A stretch of 64,000 bases of DNA, from positions 3,121,001 through 3,185,000 of the forward strand of contig NZ_JAVBIK010000001.1 of the NCBI RefSeq assembly GCF_032193805.1. The letters run 5' to 3'. Both the position numbers and the translations under genes were made by a program. The stretch comes from Rhodoferax potami. Lineage in GTDB: Bacteria; Pseudomonadota; Gammaproteobacteria; Burkholderiales; Burkholderiaceae_C. The notes below the pieces were generated by a model. That model did not search any database. It worked only from the letters and a program-made list of their open reading frames with translations, and had not been told where the DNA came from. Below are positions 36,661 to 47,255 of this stretch, piece after piece. Numbering within the stretch: the stretch's first letter is position 1; each line of letters starts with the position of its first letter.

Positions 36661-38658
36661 CTAGAAAGGCTGTTTGCTCTGCCACCAGTCCAGCACGGTT
36701 TGAACAGACGTATCGACTGTCAATTCCGAGTTATCAAGCAACAAGGCATCTTGTGCCGGCTTCAAAGGGGCGACGGTGCGGGAGGAGTCCCGTGCGTCGC
36801 GAGCCTCTAGGTCGGCGCGAAGACTGTCGAGTGTAGCGGGAATCCCCTTTGAAATCAACTGTTTAAGCCTGCGCTCCGCACGGCATGCGGCGCTGGCGGT
36901 GAGGTAGACCTTCAAAGCGGCTTCCGGGAAAATCACGGTGCCCATGTCACGGCCATCTGCCACCAAGCCAGGTAGCTGCCGGAAATTGCGCTGCAAGTCA
37001 ATGAGTGCCGACCGTACCGCTGGGAACGCGGAGACCTTGGAGGCGTTCATGCCGGCTTCTTCGGTGCGGATCAGCTCGCTGACGTCTTCGTTGCCGAGCC
37101 AGATATGGCTGCCTTCGAAATGAATGGGTAATGTGTTGAGCAGAGCCACAATGGCGGCTTCGTTGGCGATGTCCAGGGGGATACCCGCGCGGGTGGCGGC
37201 CAACCCAGTGATTCGGTAGAGGGAGCCGGAGTCCAAAAAGTGGTAACCCAGCTTCTCAGCCAGTACCGCAGCTAAGGTGCCTTTGCCGGATGCGGTGGGG
37301 CCGTCGACACAAATCACCGGAATGGAGGATGTGGCGGACGACGCGACCGAGAACAGGGTTTCAAAATAATCAGGGAAGGTCTTGGCGACGCATTTCGGGT
37401 CTTCAATGCGCAGCTGCACACGGGCTGGATTGAATGCTGCCAGTGAAAAACACATGGCGACGCGGTGGTCGTCATAGGTGTGGATGCTGGCGGGTTTCCA
37501 GCCTTGCAAGCTCGCAGGTGGGGTGACTTGAATAAAGTCGGCACCTTCGACGACGCTGGCGCCGAGCTTGCGTAGCTCGGTAGCCATGGCGGCGATGCGG
37601 TCGGTCTCTTTGACACGCCAGCTGGCAATGTTGCGCAGGGTGGTGGTGCCGTCGGCATAGAGCGCCATTACCGCGAGGGTCATGGCCGCATCGGGAATGT
37701 GGTTGCAGTCCAGGTCGATGGCTTTCAGGGGCCAGGCGCCGCGTTGGATATGCAGCCAATTCGGGCCGCTGTCGATTTTTGCGCCCATGGCTTGGGCGGC
37801 TTCCATGAAGCGGATATCGCCCTGGATGGAGTCCGCTCCGACGCCTTGCACCTTGATGCCATTTTGGCCGTCAGCCGCCGTGGATATTGCGCCTAGTGCT
37901 ATGAAATAGCTAGCGCTAGAGGCGTCTGCTTCGACATGGATGTCTCCGGGCGAGCGCAGCTTGGCGCCTGCAGGAATGGTGAAGCGCTGCCATTCGTCAG
38001 GTTGGACCTGCACGCCAAAGCGCGCCAGCAGGTTCAAGGTGATCTCGATATAGGGGCGGGAAATCAGCTCGCCCACCACCTCAATCACGATGTCTTTGGT
38101 GGCCACCAAGGGGAGGGCCATCAAGAGGGCGGTCAAAAACTGGCTGGACACATCACCGCGCACCTTGATAGGTGCATCAAGCTTCAGTGCAGGCTTACCC
38201 AGCTTGAGCGGTGGGAAACCATCATTGCCCAGATAGTCAATAGCGCAGCCCAGTTGGCGCAGTGCATCCACCAGATCGCCAATGGGCCGCTCGTGCATGC
38301 GCGGCACACCGCTGAGTTCAAAGTCGCCGGCGACCACTGCCAGAGCAGCGGTCAATGGCCGCATGGCGGTACCGGCATTGCCCAAAAACAGTTTGGCGGA
38401 GCCATTGGGCAGCTTACCTGCCAGTCCGGTGATGCGCACTGTGGTGCCCGACTCTTCCACTAGGCACCCGAGGGTGCGCAAGGCGATCAGCATCACGCGG
38501 GTGTCGTCCGAGTCCAGCAGGTCGTGAATCGTGGTGGTGCCCTCGCTCATGGCGGCGAGCAGCAGCACGCGATTGGAGATACTTTTCGAGCCGGGGAGGG
38601 TGACCGCGCCGGCGGCATGGACCAAGGGGGGCAGGTCGAGGAAAACGGTAGAGAACAT
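36661..38658 (-). CDS. aroA-cmk: fused EPSP synthase / cytidylate kinase
   Basis: A 665-residue fusion. Residues 1 to about 435 are AroA, which adds PEP to shikimate 3-phosphate: [35 protein letters not shown] and [14 protein letters not shown] are its motifs. After a short Ser/Ala linker, residues from about 443 are cytidylate kinase, which phosphorylates CMP/dCMP, with the P-loop [13 protein letters not shown] and the [15 protein letters not shown] motif. The two genes are usually adjacent but separate. The ATG overlaps the tyrA stop by one base. Confidence 0.95.
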   Translation of the reverse strand: MFSTVFLDLPPLVHAAGAVTLPGSKSISNRVLLLAAMSEGTTTIHDLLDSDDTRVMLIALRTLGCLVEESGTTVRITGLAGKLPNGSAKLFLGNAGTAMRPLTAALAVVAGDFELSGVPRMHERPIGDLVDALRQLGCAIDYLGNDGFPPLKLGKPALKLDAPIKVRGDVSSQFLTALLMALPLVATKDIVIEVVGELISRPYIEITLNLLARFGVQVQPDEWQRFTIPAGAKLRSPGDIHVEADASSASYFIALGAISTAADGQNGIKVQGVGADSIQGDIRFMEAAQAMGAKIDSGPNWLHIQRGAWPLKAIDLDCNHIPDAAMTLAVMALYADGTTTLRNIASWRVKETDRIAAMATELRKLGASVVEGADFIQVTPPASLQGWKPASIHTYDDHRVAMCFSLAAFNPARVQLRIEDPKCVAKTFPDYFETLFSVASSATSSIPVICVDGPTASGKGTLAAVLAEKLGYHFLDSGSLYRITGLAATRAGIPLDIANEAAIVALLNTLPIHFEGSHIWLGNEDVSELIRTEEAGMNASKVSAFPAVRSALIDLQRNFRQLPGLVADGRDMGTVIFPEAALKVYLTASAACRAERRLKQLISKGIPATLDSLRADLEARDARDSSRTVAPLKPAQDALLLDNSELTVDTSVQTVLDWWQSKQPF

Positions 38659-39534
38659 TATTTGTTGAGCTTGGTGGCCATGGTCCAGTTGGCGCGTGTG
38701 TGGCTGGCTTGTTCAATCAGCCCCTCGAGTGCATCGGCATTACCGCTGGAAATCATCAGCTCCATGGCCTGGAGTGTGCGTTGGAAGATTTTGCTTTGTT
38801 CGAGCAACTCTTCGCGGTTGGAGATCATGATGTCGCGCCAGATTTTGGGATCGCTGGCCGCAATGCGGGTGAAGTCGCGAAAGCCGGGTCCGGCCAAGGA
38901 TAAATAGTCTTTGCCCTGCGGCTGTCCTTGGATGCCGTTCATCAAGGCAAACGCAATCAGGTGGGGCAGGTGGCTCACGGCGGCGAACGCGGCGTCGTGC
39001 TGTTCGGGGGACATCTTCAAAACCCTGCACCCCAGTGCAGACCAGACATCGACCGCCTTTTGTAGTTGCGTGGTCAATGTGCGTTCGATGGGGGTCAGAA
39101 TGATTTGCTTGCCGGCGTACAGGTCGGGGTCGGCATGCTCCACACCGGAGAGCTCTTTGCCGGCAATCGGGTGGGCCTGGCACAAACGAGCCGATGTGCT
39201 CGCGCAAGCCTCGGCGGCCGGCATCGATCACATCTCGTTTTGTGGAACCCACATCCATGATCAGCATGTTGGGGGTGACTAGGTGCTTGATGGCCTTGAA
39301 GGTCGACTCAGTCGCCGATACGGGGACCGCAATCAGCACAATGTCGGCACCGGACACGGCCAGCAGAGCCGAGGGCGCTTCGATGTCGATCACGCCCAAC
39401 TGGCGCGCACGTTCGGTGGTGGAGGGGGATTTGCTGTAGCCCACCACGCGTTTGACGAGTCCGGCCCGCTTCAACGCCAGGGCGAACGAGCCGCCCATCA
39501 AACCGCAACCAATCAGACCGAGTTGTTCAAACAT
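38658..39534 (-). pseudogene. tyrA: prephenate dehydrogenase, interrupted by a 1-base insertion
   Basis: TyrA oxidises prephenate to 4-hydroxyphenylpyruvate for tyrosine. The first frame (from 39534) has the NAD motif LIGCGLMGGSFALAL and DVGSTKRDVIDA. The second frame resumes at HPIAGKELSGVEHADPDL and runs to the normal end. The break is in the G run at 39173-39175 (CCC on the coding strand): dropping one base gives FVPGHPIAGKE, the conserved family sequence. The joined length is about 292 residues. As part of an intact aromatic operon, an error in the sequence seems more likely than real loss. Confidence 0.88.
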
Positions 39535-39555
39535 AAATGGTGTCCTGCAGTCGAC

Positions 39556-40638
39556 TCAGTCTGCCAAGGGGTAGGTGCCCAGCACCTTGTAAAAAGCGCA
39601 AAGTCCGGCAAGGTCTTTCAGCGCAGCCGTCACATGCGGCTGCGATGGGTGACCCTGCAAATCAATGTAGAAGTAATACTCCCACTGGCCGCTGCGGGCC
39701 GGACGAGACTCGAACCGGGTCATGGACACACCATGCTGCTTGAGCGGCACCAACATGTCGTGCACTGCGCCCGGCTTGTTGGGTACCGAAACTACCAAGC
39801 TGGTGCAGTCTTTGCCGGAGGCCTGCGGCGCGGGCAACACGCTGGGCAGGCACACCACCACAAAGCGCGTGCGGTTGAATGCTTCGTCTTGGATAGCGTG
39901 TGCTGCGGTGTGCAGGCCGAATTCGGAGCCTGCCCGTTCACTCGCGATGCCCGCCCAAGCGGGGTTGGTGGCAGCCAGGCGTGCGCCCTCGGCATTGCTC
40001 GACACCGCGCGGCGTTCCGCATGGGGCAAGTGGGTGCTGAGCCACTGCTGGCATTGGGCTAAGGCTTGCGGGTGCGCGAGCACCACTTCAATACCCTCCA
40101 GCGAGGCAGTGGTACGCAGCAGGTGGTGGCGCACTAGCAGGCTGATTTCGCCTACGATGTGCAGCGGCGAGTTCAGCAGCAGATCCAGCGAGCGGGTCAC
40201 GACGCCTTCGGTGCTGTTTTCCACCGGCACCACGCCAAACTCGGCAGAACCTGCGGTGGCGGCGTGAAACACCTCGTCAAAATTAGCGCAGGGTACGTGG
40301 GTAATGCTGGAGCCAAAAAAGCGCAAGGCGGCTTCTTCACTGAACGTGCCTTTGGGGCCCAAGTAGGCCACGCGCTGCGGTGCTTCCAGCGCCCGGCAGG
40401 CCGACATGATTTCACGCCAGATCACCGCGACGCTGCTGTTCTTGAGCGCGCCGTCGTTGGCGGATTGCAGGGTCTGAATGACCTGGGCTTCGCGCTCAGG
40501 GCGGAACACCGCAGAGCCTTCCACCTTTTTGACTTCGCCCACCTCGTTGGCCAAGGCCGCACGGCGGTTCAGCAGGGTGAGGAGTTCGATGTCCAGGGCG
40601 TCGATCAAGACGCGGAGTTCGGGGAGTGTTCGTGCCAT
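39556..40638 (-). CDS. pheA: bifunctional chorismate mutase / prephenate dehydratase
   Basis: A 360-residue enzyme of phenylalanine synthesis. The N-terminal 90 residues are an AroQ chorismate mutase (LRVLIDALDIELLTLLNRRA). The prephenate dehydratase domain follows (VAYLGPKGTFSEEAALRFFG, with NSTEGVVTRSLDLL), and then an ACT domain (NKPGAVHDMLVPLKQHGVSM, ESRPARSGQWEYYFYID) that senses phenylalanine. It sits between serC and tyrA with gaps of 8 and 21 bases. Confidence 0.96.
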   Translation of the reverse strand: MARTLPELRVLIDALDIELLTLLNRRAALANEVGEVKKVEGSAVFRPEREAQVIQTLQSANDGALKNSSVAVIWREIMSACRALEAPQRVAYLGPKGTFSEEAALRFFGSSITHVPCANFDEVFHAATAGSAEFGVVPVENSTEGVVTRSLDLLLNSPLHIVGEISLLVRHHLLRTTASLEGIEVVLAHPQALAQCQQWLSTHLPHAERRAVSSNAEGARLAATNPAWAGIASERAGSEFGLHTAAHAIQDEAFNRTRFVVVCLPSVLPAPQASGKDCTSLVVSVPNKPGAVHDMLVPLKQHGVSMTRFESRPARSGQWEYYFYIDLQGHPSQPHVTAALKDLAGLCAFYKVLGTYPLAD

Positions 40639-40646
40639 GGTGCGCC

Positions 40647-41771
40647 TCAGCCGTGGGTGCGTTCAAACTCTTGCATGTACTGGACGAGTGCCTGCACACC
40701 CTCGAGCGGAATCGCGTTGTAAATGCTGGCACGCATGCCACCGACCGACTTGTGCCCCTTGAGTTGCAAAAGGCCGGCCTCTTTGGCGCCTGCCAGGAAG
40801 GCATCGTTCAGGCTCTCGTTGCGCAAAAAGAAGGGCACGTTCATGCGGGACCGCGCATTACGCGCCACGCCGTTCATGTAGAAGCCGGTCGCGTCAATCG
40901 CGCCGTACAGCAATTCGGCTTTGGCGATGTTGCGGGCTTCCATGGCGGCCACGCCCCCTTGGCGCTTGAGCCATTTAAATACCAATCCGGCGATGTAGAT
41001 CGAATAGGTGGGCGGGGTGTTGTACATCGAGCCGTTGTCCGCCACGGTTTTGTAGTCAAACGCGCTGGGGCAGATCGACAAGGCATGGCCCAGCAGGTCT
41101 TCGCGCACCACCACCAGGGTGAGGCCGGCGGGACCGAGGTTCTTTTGGGCTCCCCCAAACGCCAGACCCACGCGGCTCCAGTCCACCGGACGCGATGCGA
41201 CATGGGAAGAGAAGTCAATCACCAGTTCGGCTTGGGAGCCGAGTGCCTTCAGATCGGGCAGGCTCTGGAATTCGATGCCGTGGATGGTTTCGTTGCTGCA
41301 GATGTGCACATAGCTGGCGTTATCCCGCAACTCCCAGCTTGCGGCAGGAGGGATGGCGGTAAAACCATCTGCCTTGCTGCTGGCCGCGATGTGGTTGCTG
41401 CAGTACTTGCCGGATTCCTTGAATGATTTTTCGCTCCAACTGCCGGTTAACACAAAGTCGGCAGCGCCTTGGCCATTGCCGGCGCGCAGCCCGCTCAAAT
41501 TCAGCGGCACGATCGCGTTTTCGGCCAATCCACCACCTTGCATGAACAGGATCTTGAAGTTGGCCGGCACCGCCAACAACTCGCGCAGATCCGCTTCAGC
41601 AGCTTCGTAAATGCTCTGGAACTCTTTGCCGCGGTGGCTCATTTCCATGACGCCCATGCCGCTCAAACGGCCTTGGCTATCGGGCCAATTCAGCATTTCG
41701 GCGGCGGCTTGTTCCAGCACTTCAGCCGGCATGGCGGCCGGTCCGGCCGAAAAGTTGTAAGGGCGTTGCAT
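40647..41771 (-). CDS. serC: phosphoserine aminotransferase
   Basis: A 374-residue PLP enzyme of serine and pyridoxal phosphate synthesis. It begins [15 protein letters not shown] and has the PLP lysine in [20 protein letters not shown]. The ATG at 41771 matches the family start. It heads the serC-pheA-tyrA-aroA/cmk-rpsA series that is conserved in this group of bacteria. Confidence 0.96.
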   Translation of the reverse strand: MQRPYNFSAGPAAMPAEVLEQAAAEMLNWPDSQGRLSGMGVMEMSHRGKEFQSIYEAAEADLRELLAVPANFKILFMQGGGLAENAIVPLNLSGLRAGNGQGAADFVLTGSWSEKSFKESGKYCSNHIAASSKADGFTAIPPAASWELRDNASYVHICSNETIHGIEFQSLPDLKALGSQAELVIDFSSHVASRPVDWSRVGLAFGGAQKNLGPAGLTLVVVREDLLGHALSICPSAFDYKTVADNGSMYNTPPTYSIYIAGLVFKWLKRQGGVAAMEARNIAKAELLYGAIDATGFYMNGVARNARSRMNVPFFLRNESLNDAFLAGAKEAGLLQLKGHKSVGGMRASIYNAIPLEGVQALVQYMQEFERTHG

Positions 41772-41790
41772 CAGTGGCTTATCAATCAAA

Positions 41791-41842
41791 TCGTGCTCTA
41801 GCGCTTATAGAACGTGCGTAGGTAGCTATCAAAATGATAGTT
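41791..41842 (+). repeat. dispersed short repeat, copy 5 (gyrA-serC gap)
   Basis: CGTGCTCTAGCGCTTATAG, then CGTGCGTAGGTAGCTATCAA and ATGATAG. It fills most of the 69-base gap between serC and gyrA and touches the gyrA stop codon. The CTATC-AAAAT-GATAG palindrome at its right end could form a small hairpin. Confidence 0.65.
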
Positions 41843-44507
41843 ACTCGGCGGCGGGTGCGTCTCCGTCTGTACCGTCAGCTGCATCTTCCGCGCCCTCTGC
41901 TACGTCAGGAGCATCCGATGGGTTGGCGTCGTTTTCCACGATGCGTTGCAGGCCGCTCAGTTTGGAGCCTTCGTCCAGTCCAATCAGGGTCACGCCCTGG
42001 GTCGCACGACCCATTTCGCGGATCTCGCTGACCCGGGTGCGCACCAGCACGCCCTTGTCCGTAATCAGCATGATTTCGTCGTCGGCGTGTACCAACGTTG
42101 CCGCTACGACCTTACCGTTGCGCTCGGACTGCTGAATCGCAATCATGCCCTTGGTGCCGCGGCCGTGACGGGTGTATTCGGTGATGTTGGTGCGCTTGCC
42201 GTAGCCGTTTTCGGTGGCAGTCAACACACTTTGCTGCTCGTCTTCAGCGACGAGCATGGCGATCACGCTTTGGCCGTCGTCGAGCATCATGCCGCGCACA
42301 CCGCGGGCGTTACGACCCATGGGGCGCACATCGTTTTCGTCAAAGCGCACGGCCTTGCCGCCGTCGCTGAACAACATCACATCGTGCTTGCCGTCGGTCA
42401 GCGCGGCGCCGATCAGGAAGTCGCCTTCATCCAGGTCCACGGCGATGATGCCGGCCTTGCGCGGGTTGCTGAATTCGTCCAGCGCCGTCTTCTTGACTGT
42501 GCCCATGCGGGTGGACATGAACACATATTGGTCGGCCGGGAAGGTGCGTTTCTCGCCGGTGAGTGCCAGCACAACTGTGATTTTTTCGCCTTCTTGCAAG
42601 GGGAACATGTTCACGATAGGGCGGCCGCGCGAACCGCGCGAGCCCTGTGGCACTTCCCAGACTTTGAGCCAATACAAGCGGCCGCGGTTCGAGAAGCACA
42701 GGATGTAGTCGTGCGTGTTAGCCACGAAGAGCTGGTCCACCCAGTCGTCTTCTTTGGTGGCGGTGGCCTGCTTGCCGCGGCCGCCACGCTTCTGGGCGCG
42801 GTATTCGTGCAGGGGCTGGCTCTTGATGTAGCCGCTGTGGCTCATCGTGACCACCATGTCGGTGGGCGTGATCAGATCTTCGGTAGACAGGTCGAACGAA
42901 GAGTGCTCGACCAGGCTGCGGCGCGCGCCGATCTTTGTCTGGCCGAATTCCTGTTTCACATGACCCAGCTCTTCACCGATGATCACTGCCACACGGGCTG
43001 GCTTGGCCAGGATGTCCAGCAGGTCTTCGATCTCTGCCATCACGTCTTTGTACTCTGCGACGATCTTGTCTTGCTCCAGCCCGGTCAGGCGTTGCAGGCG
43101 CATTTGCAGAATTTCTTGCGCTTGCGTTTCAGATAGGCGGTATAGGCCGTCGTTGCCCATGCCAAATTCTTTTTCCAGGCCTTCGGGGCGGTAGTCATCC
43201 GCATTCACCACGCCACCGTCGGCACGGGTGCGCGTCAACATTTCGCGCACCAGCTTGCTGTCCCATGGACGGTTCATCAGCTCCAGTTTCGCCACCGGTG
43301 GGGTGGGCGATTCACGGATGATGCGGATGAAGTCGTCGATGTTGGCCAGCGCCACCGCCAAGCCTTCTAGCACGTGGCCACGCTCGCGGGCCTTGCGCAG
43401 ATTGAAGACAGTGCGGCGGGTCACCACTTCACGGCGGTGATCCAGGAAGACTTCAATCAAGTCTTTGAGGTTGCACAGCTTTGGCTGGCCATTGACTAGC
43501 GCGACCATGTTGATGCCGAAGGTGTCTTGCAGCTGGGTTTGCTTGTACAGATTGTTGAGCACCACTTCAGGCACTTCGCCGCGCTTGAGTTCGATGACCA
43601 AGCGCATGCCGGACTTGTCGGACTCGTCTTGGATGTGGCTGATGCCCTCGATCTTCTTCTCGTGCACCAGTTCTGCCATGCGCTCTTGCAAGGTCTTTTT
43701 GTTGACCTGGTAGGGCAGCTCGTCCACGATGATGGCTTGACGCTGGCCTTTGTCGATGTCTTCGAAGTGGCAACGTGCGCGCATAACCACACGGCCGCGG
43801 CCCGTGCGATAACCGTCTTTCACACCTTGAATGCCGTAAATGATGCCGGCGGTCGGGAAGTCAGGTGCCGGAATGATGTCCATCAGCTCGTCAATGGAGG
43901 CTTCCGGGTTCTTCAGCAGGTGCAGGCACGCGTCCACCACCTCGTTCAGGTTGTGCGGAGGGATGTTGGTGGCCATACCCACCGCAATACCGCCCGAGCC
44001 GTTGACTAGCAGGTTGGGGATGCGGGTGGGCATCACCAGTGGTTCTGATTCGGAGCCGTCGTAGTTAGGGCCGAAGTCGACTGTTTCTTTATCCAGATCG
44101 GCCAGCAACTCGTGGGCGATTTTCGCCAAACGGATTTCGGTGTATCGCATGGCCGCCGCACTGTCGCCGTCCACGGAGCCGAAGTTACCTTGGCCATCCA
44201 CCAGCATGTGGCGCATCGAAAAGTCTTGCGCCATGCGAACGATGGTGTCGTACACCGATTGGTCGCCGTGCGGGTGGTACTTACCGATGACGTCGCCCAC
44301 AATACGTGCCGACTTCTTGTAGGCACGGTTCCAATCGTTGTTGAGCTCATGCATCGCATAGAGCACACGGCGGTGCACGGGCTTTAAGCCGTCCCGTGCA
44401 TCGGGCAGTGCCCGACCCACGATCACGCTCATGGCGTAGTCGAGGTAGCTGCGGCGCATTTCCTCTTCAAGACTGATGGGCAGTGTTTCTTTGGCGAACT
44501 GGGTCAT
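41841..44507 (-). CDS. gyrA: DNA gyrase subunit A
   Basis: The breakage-reunion subunit of gyrase, 888 residues. The catalytic Tyr lies in [17 protein letters not shown], and the GyrA box is QKRGGRGK (with the six-bladed C-terminal domain after it). The C-terminus is an acidic Asp/Ala tail. The quinolone-determining region reads [17 protein letters not shown], so the position equal to E. coli Ser83 is Gln, while Asp87 is kept. The ATG at 44507 is the family start. Confidence 0.97.
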   Translation of the reverse strand: MTQFAKETLPISLEEEMRRSYLDYAMSVIVGRALPDARDGLKPVHRRVLYAMHELNNDWNRAYKKSARIVGDVIGKYHPHGDQSVYDTIVRMAQDFSMRHMLVDGQGNFGSVDGDSAAAMRYTEIRLAKIAHELLADLDKETVDFGPNYDGSESEPLVMPTRIPNLLVNGSGGIAVGMATNIPPHNLNEVVDACLHLLKNPEASIDELMDIIPAPDFPTAGIIYGIQGVKDGYRTGRGRVVMRARCHFEDIDKGQRQAIIVDELPYQVNKKTLQERMAELVHEKKIEGISHIQDESDKSGMRLVIELKRGEVPEVVLNNLYKQTQLQDTFGINMVALVNGQPKLCNLKDLIEVFLDHRREVVTRRTVFNLRKARERGHVLEGLAVALANIDDFIRIIRESPTPPVAKLELMNRPWDSKLVREMLTRTRADGGVVNADDYRPEGLEKEFGMGNDGLYRLSETQAQEILQMRLQRLTGLEQDKIVAEYKDVMAEIEDLLDILAKPARVAVIIGEELGHVKQEFGQTKIGARRSLVEHSSFDLSTEDLITPTDMVVTMSHSGYIKSQPLHEYRAQKRGGRGKQATATKEDDWVDQLFVANTHDYILCFSNRGRLYWLKVWEVPQGSRGSRGRPIVNMFPLQEGEKITVVLALTGEKRTFPADQYVFMSTRMGTVKKTALDEFSNPRKAGIIAVDLDEGDFLIGAALTDGKHDVMLFSDGGKAVRFDENDVRPMGRNARGVRGMMLDDGQSVIAMLVAEDEQQSVLTATENGYGKRTNITEYTRHGRGTKGMIAIQQSERNGKVVAATLVHADDEIMLITDKGVLVRTRVSEIREMGRATQGVTLIGLDEGSKLSGLQRIVENDANPSDAPDVAEGAEDAADGTDGDAPAAE

Positions 44508-44744
44508 GGTTGGTATCTGTCTATCAATGTCGAGGACAACCTTGGATTCTACGGCCGCACGGGTGTAGCACGATTGCAACAGCTTCCGTCAACGTTTGTG
44601 AATACCGGAACTAGTTGGCAAGAGCATTTATCTGGTTCCCCACGGTATGGCACAATCAGACCAACGTCTTCGGCGCTAAAGGCCTTGGGGCGTCACCAAT
44701 CAATCGCAGCTCGCTGCAGTTACTGCCTATATAAGGAAGGTTCT

Positions 44745-45395
44745 ATGAAACAATTGAATAAAGTTGCAGCCCTGATCGCTACCGCTGTGTTGGCTTCCGC
44801 CGCTGGCGCACAAGAAATTCACAACTGGCGTAGCGCCGCTGGCGACGTTTGGAAGAACGTTGACGGCCAGTGCTGGCGAGATGCCAGCTGGACTCCAGCA
44901 ACCGCTGCAGCTGGTTGCGACGGTGCAATCGTTGCTCCAGCTCCTGTTGCAGCACCTGCACCCGCAGCAGCTCCCGCTCCCGTTGCCGCTCCTGCACCCG
45001 CAGCAGCTCCTGCACCCGCAGCAGCTCCAGTCGCCGCTGCAAGCAAAGTTACCTACGCTGCAGACGCATTCTTTGACTTCGACAAATCTGTGTTGAAGGC
45101 TGAAGGCAAGGCTAAGCTGGACGACCTCGTGTCTAAAGTCAAGGCTATCAACTTGGAAGTCATCATTGCTGTGGGTCACACTGACGCTACCGGCGCTGAC
45201 GGCTACAACCAAAAGTTGTCTGTTGCGCGTTCTGAAGCTGTGAAGGCTTACTTGGTGTCCAAGGGCATCGAAAAGAACCGTGTTTACACAGAAGGCAAGG
45301 GCGAGAAGCAACCTGTTGCTGACAACAAGACCAAAGAAGGCCGTTCCAAGAACCGCCGCGTGGAAATCGAAGTGGTTGGCACTCGCGCACAATAA
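44745..45395 (+). CDS. OmpA family outer-membrane protein with Ala-Pro spacer
   Basis: A 216-residue protein with signal peptide (ending near ASAAGAQE), a short N-terminal domain with two Cys, a long Ala-Pro-Val repeat spacer near residues 62-100, and a C-terminal OmpA domain that binds peptidoglycan (FFDFDKSVLKAEGKAKLDDL, GHTDATGADGYNQKLSVARS, NRRVEIEV). There is no eight-stranded barrel, so it is more like a tethering protein. The AAGGAAGG site precedes the ATG. The 237 bases before it, back to gyrA, hold its promoter region but no gene. Confidence 0.92.
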   Translation: MKQLNKVAALIATAVLASAAGAQEIHNWRSAAGDVWKNVDGQCWRDASWTPATAAAGCDGAIVAPAPVAAPAPAAAPAPVAAPAPAAAPAPAAAPVAAASKVTYAADAFFDFDKSVLKAEGKAKLDDLVSKVKAINLEVIIAVGHTDATGADGYNQKLSVARSEAVKAYLVSKGIEKNRVYTEGKGEKQPVADNKTKEGRSKNRRVEIEVVGTRAQ

Positions 45396-45416
45396 TCAGT
45401 TCTTCTGAACGATTAG

Positions 45417-45443
45417 AAAAAACCCGCTCCGGCGGGTTTTTTC
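45417..45443 (+). terminator. terminator after the OmpA-like gene
   Basis: Stem CCCGC-TCCG-GCGGG flanked by A and T runs (AAAAAA before, TTTTTT after), so it can work in both directions. Confidence 0.92.
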
Positions 45444-45464
45444 TTGCCCCTACATAATCACGCC

Positions 45465-46178
45465 ATGACATCCACTATCAACGCCGACCCCGCCGAACTG
45501 GCTAAATTTTCAGAGCTCGCCCATCGTTGGTGGGATTTGGAGAGCGAGTTCAAGCCGCTCCATCAAATCAATCCCCTGCGTTTGGGGTGGATCCAGAGTT
45601 TTGTGCCCTTGGCGAACAATCGCCTGGTAGACATTGGTTGTGGCGGTGGAATACTGGCTGATGCTGCTGCCCGTCAAGGTGCTGAAGTGTTGGGCATCGA
45701 CCTGTCGACCAAAGCCCTGCGTGTCGCTCAGCTCCATGCGATGGAAGCTGAAACTACCGGGGTGACTTACCGCGAGGTCAGCGCAGAAACGCTCGCCATC
45801 GAAGCTCCTGCGGCATTTGATGTTGTGACCTGTATGGAAATGTTGGAGCACGTGCCTGACCCGGCCTCGGTAGTGATGTCGTGCGCACAGATGGTCAAAC
45901 CGGGTGGGTGGGTATTCTTCTCGACCTTGAACCGTAATCCTATGTCGTTCATTCAGGCGATTGTGGGGGCTGAGTATGTACTCAAGCTTCTGCCAAAAGG
46001 AACCCACGAGTACGCCAAAATGATTCGCCCTAGCGAGCTGGCGCACTTTTGCCAGGCAGCCGGTTTGGACCTAAAAGCCACCAAGGGTCTTGGGTATAAC
46101 CCCATCACCGGCAAATATTCATTGAATAACAGCACGCAGGTCAACTATTTGTTCGCTACTCAAAGGCCCTTCGAATGA
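45465..46178 (+). CDS. ubiG: ubiquinone biosynthesis O-methyltransferase
   Basis: A 237-residue SAM-dependent methyltransferase that acts twice in ubiquinone synthesis. The start is typical (FSELAHRWWDLESEFKPLHQINPLR), motif I is VDIGCGGGILADAAARQG, and TCMEMLEHVPDP and GYNPITGKYSLN complete the UbiG signature. It overlaps gph by four bases (ATGA), as often seen in proteobacteria. Confidence 0.96.
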   Translation: MTSTINADPAELAKFSELAHRWWDLESEFKPLHQINPLRLGWIQSFVPLANNRLVDIGCGGGILADAAARQGAEVLGIDLSTKALRVAQLHAMEAETTGVTYREVSAETLAIEAPAAFDVVTCMEMLEHVPDPASVVMSCAQMVKPGGWVFFSTLNRNPMSFIQAIVGAEYVLKLLPKGTHEYAKMIRPSELAHFCQAAGLDLKATKGLGYNPITGKYSLNNSTQVNYLFATQRPFE

Positions 46179-46855
46179 TCTTGAGTACATCGCGCGGCAA
46201 CATCAAGGCAGTTCTCTTTGACTTGGATGGGACGCTCATCGACAGCGCTCCGGATTTGGGTGCCGCAGCTGACAAGATGCGCACGGATCGTGGCCTTGCA
46301 TCGTTGCCTGATGAGGCCTATCGCCCCATGGCGGGTGCCGGTGCCCGTGGCATGCTGCAAGTAGCATTTGGCATGACGCCGGAAGCGCCTGATTTTGCGG
46401 AAATGCGTGAGGAGTTTTTCCAAAACTACGAGAAAAGCATGACTGCGCGCACCTATGTGTTCGCCGAGGTTCAGGCATTGCTTGAGCAAATCAGTGCTGC
46501 TGGGTGCTTGTGGGGTGTGGTGACCAACAAGTCCAAGCGATTTACCGAGCCACTCGTCGCCCAGTTGCCTTTGTTCTCCGCCGCTTCAGTGGTGATCAGT
46601 GGGGACACTACACCGCATGCCAAACCGCACCCTGAGCCATTGTTAGAAGCTGCCCGGCGCCTTGGGCTAACTCCTGCTGATTGCATTTATGTAGGCGATG
46701 ATGAGCGCGACATCCAAGCTGCCCGCGCGGCTGGAATGTTCTCTGTTGCTGCATGCTATGGCTATTTGGGAGCTCAGGCCGACACAGGCAAATGGGGCGC
46801 AGACTTTGAAATTAAATCACCCCTAGAGCTCTTGAAATCTCTCACAACCGCCTAA
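46175..46855 (+). CDS. gph: phosphoglycolate phosphatase (HAD family)
   Basis: A 226-residue HAD hydrolase with motif I VLFDLDGTLIDSAPDL, motif II VVTNKSKRF and motif IV IYVGDDERDIQAARAAGM. It removes phosphate from 2-phosphoglycolate formed in DNA repair and photorespiration-like reactions. Coupling to ubiG is usual; a role as an N-acetylmuramate-phosphate phosphatase (MupP) has been shown for close relatives in the same position and is an alternative. Confidence 0.9.
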   Translation: MILSTSRGNIKAVLFDLDGTLIDSAPDLGAAADKMRTDRGLASLPDEAYRPMAGAGARGMLQVAFGMTPEAPDFAEMREEFFQNYEKSMTARTYVFAEVQALLEQISAAGCLWGVVTNKSKRFTEPLVAQLPLFSAASVVISGDTTPHAKPHPEPLLEAARRLGLTPADCIYVGDDERDIQAARAAGMFSVAACYGYLGAQADTGKWGADFEIKSPLELLKSLTTA

Positions 46856-46867
46856 AATAGATGTTGA

Positions 46868-47244
46868 GGGGCTGCACTGGTTTCGACACGGGTTCGGACG
46901 CGCAGCAGGGCATGTCGAGCTGAGTGCGCTCGTAAAACAGACTCAAACAAACTAACTGCAAACGACGAACGTTTCGCACTCGCCGCTTAATTGCGCGTGA
47001 GGCTCACAACAGCAAGCCGATAGGCTGGGCAAGGGTGGCGCAAGCTGTCCAGGCTGTGGGCTAATTTCATTCGGCTGGACTCGCCTTGGGTAACTTAGGG
47101 CAGGTCAAGACAATAGGTTACTGGCGTCTTGCATAGCGTGCCACTGCGCGATGTAAGGTGCGAGATTCAAATCAGATGGCTACACATGTAGAACTGTTCG
47201 AAGAAGGCTTGTGGACGGGGGTTCAAATCCCCCCAGCTCCACCA
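46868..47244 (+). ncRNA. ssrA: transfer-messenger RNA
   Basis: A one-piece tmRNA of 377 bases. The 5' end GGGGCTGCACTGGTTTCGAC and the 3' end GTTCAAATCCCCCCAGCTCC-ACCA form the tRNA-like half. The tag reading frame runs from 46958 to 46990 and encodes ANDERFALAA followed by TAA. It rescues stalled ribosomes and tags their products for proteolysis. The 3' end of ssrA is a frequent island integration site, and accessory genes begin just after it. Confidence 0.97.
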
Positions 47245-47255
47245 TCACCTCTGAC

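Noticed and set aside
37888-37925. Sequence in aroA resembling the dispersed repeat (GCTATGAAATAGC next to TAGCGCTAGAGGC)
   Set aside because: It encodes the conserved AroA motif DASSASYF, which is present in orthologues without any repeat, so the likeness is probably due to coding constraint.
44931-45033. Tandem GCA/CCT-rich repeats in the OmpA-like gene considered as a CRISPR or satellite
   Set aside because: They encode the Ala-Pro spacer of the protein, with no spacer units; no CRISPR array was seen anywhere in the window.
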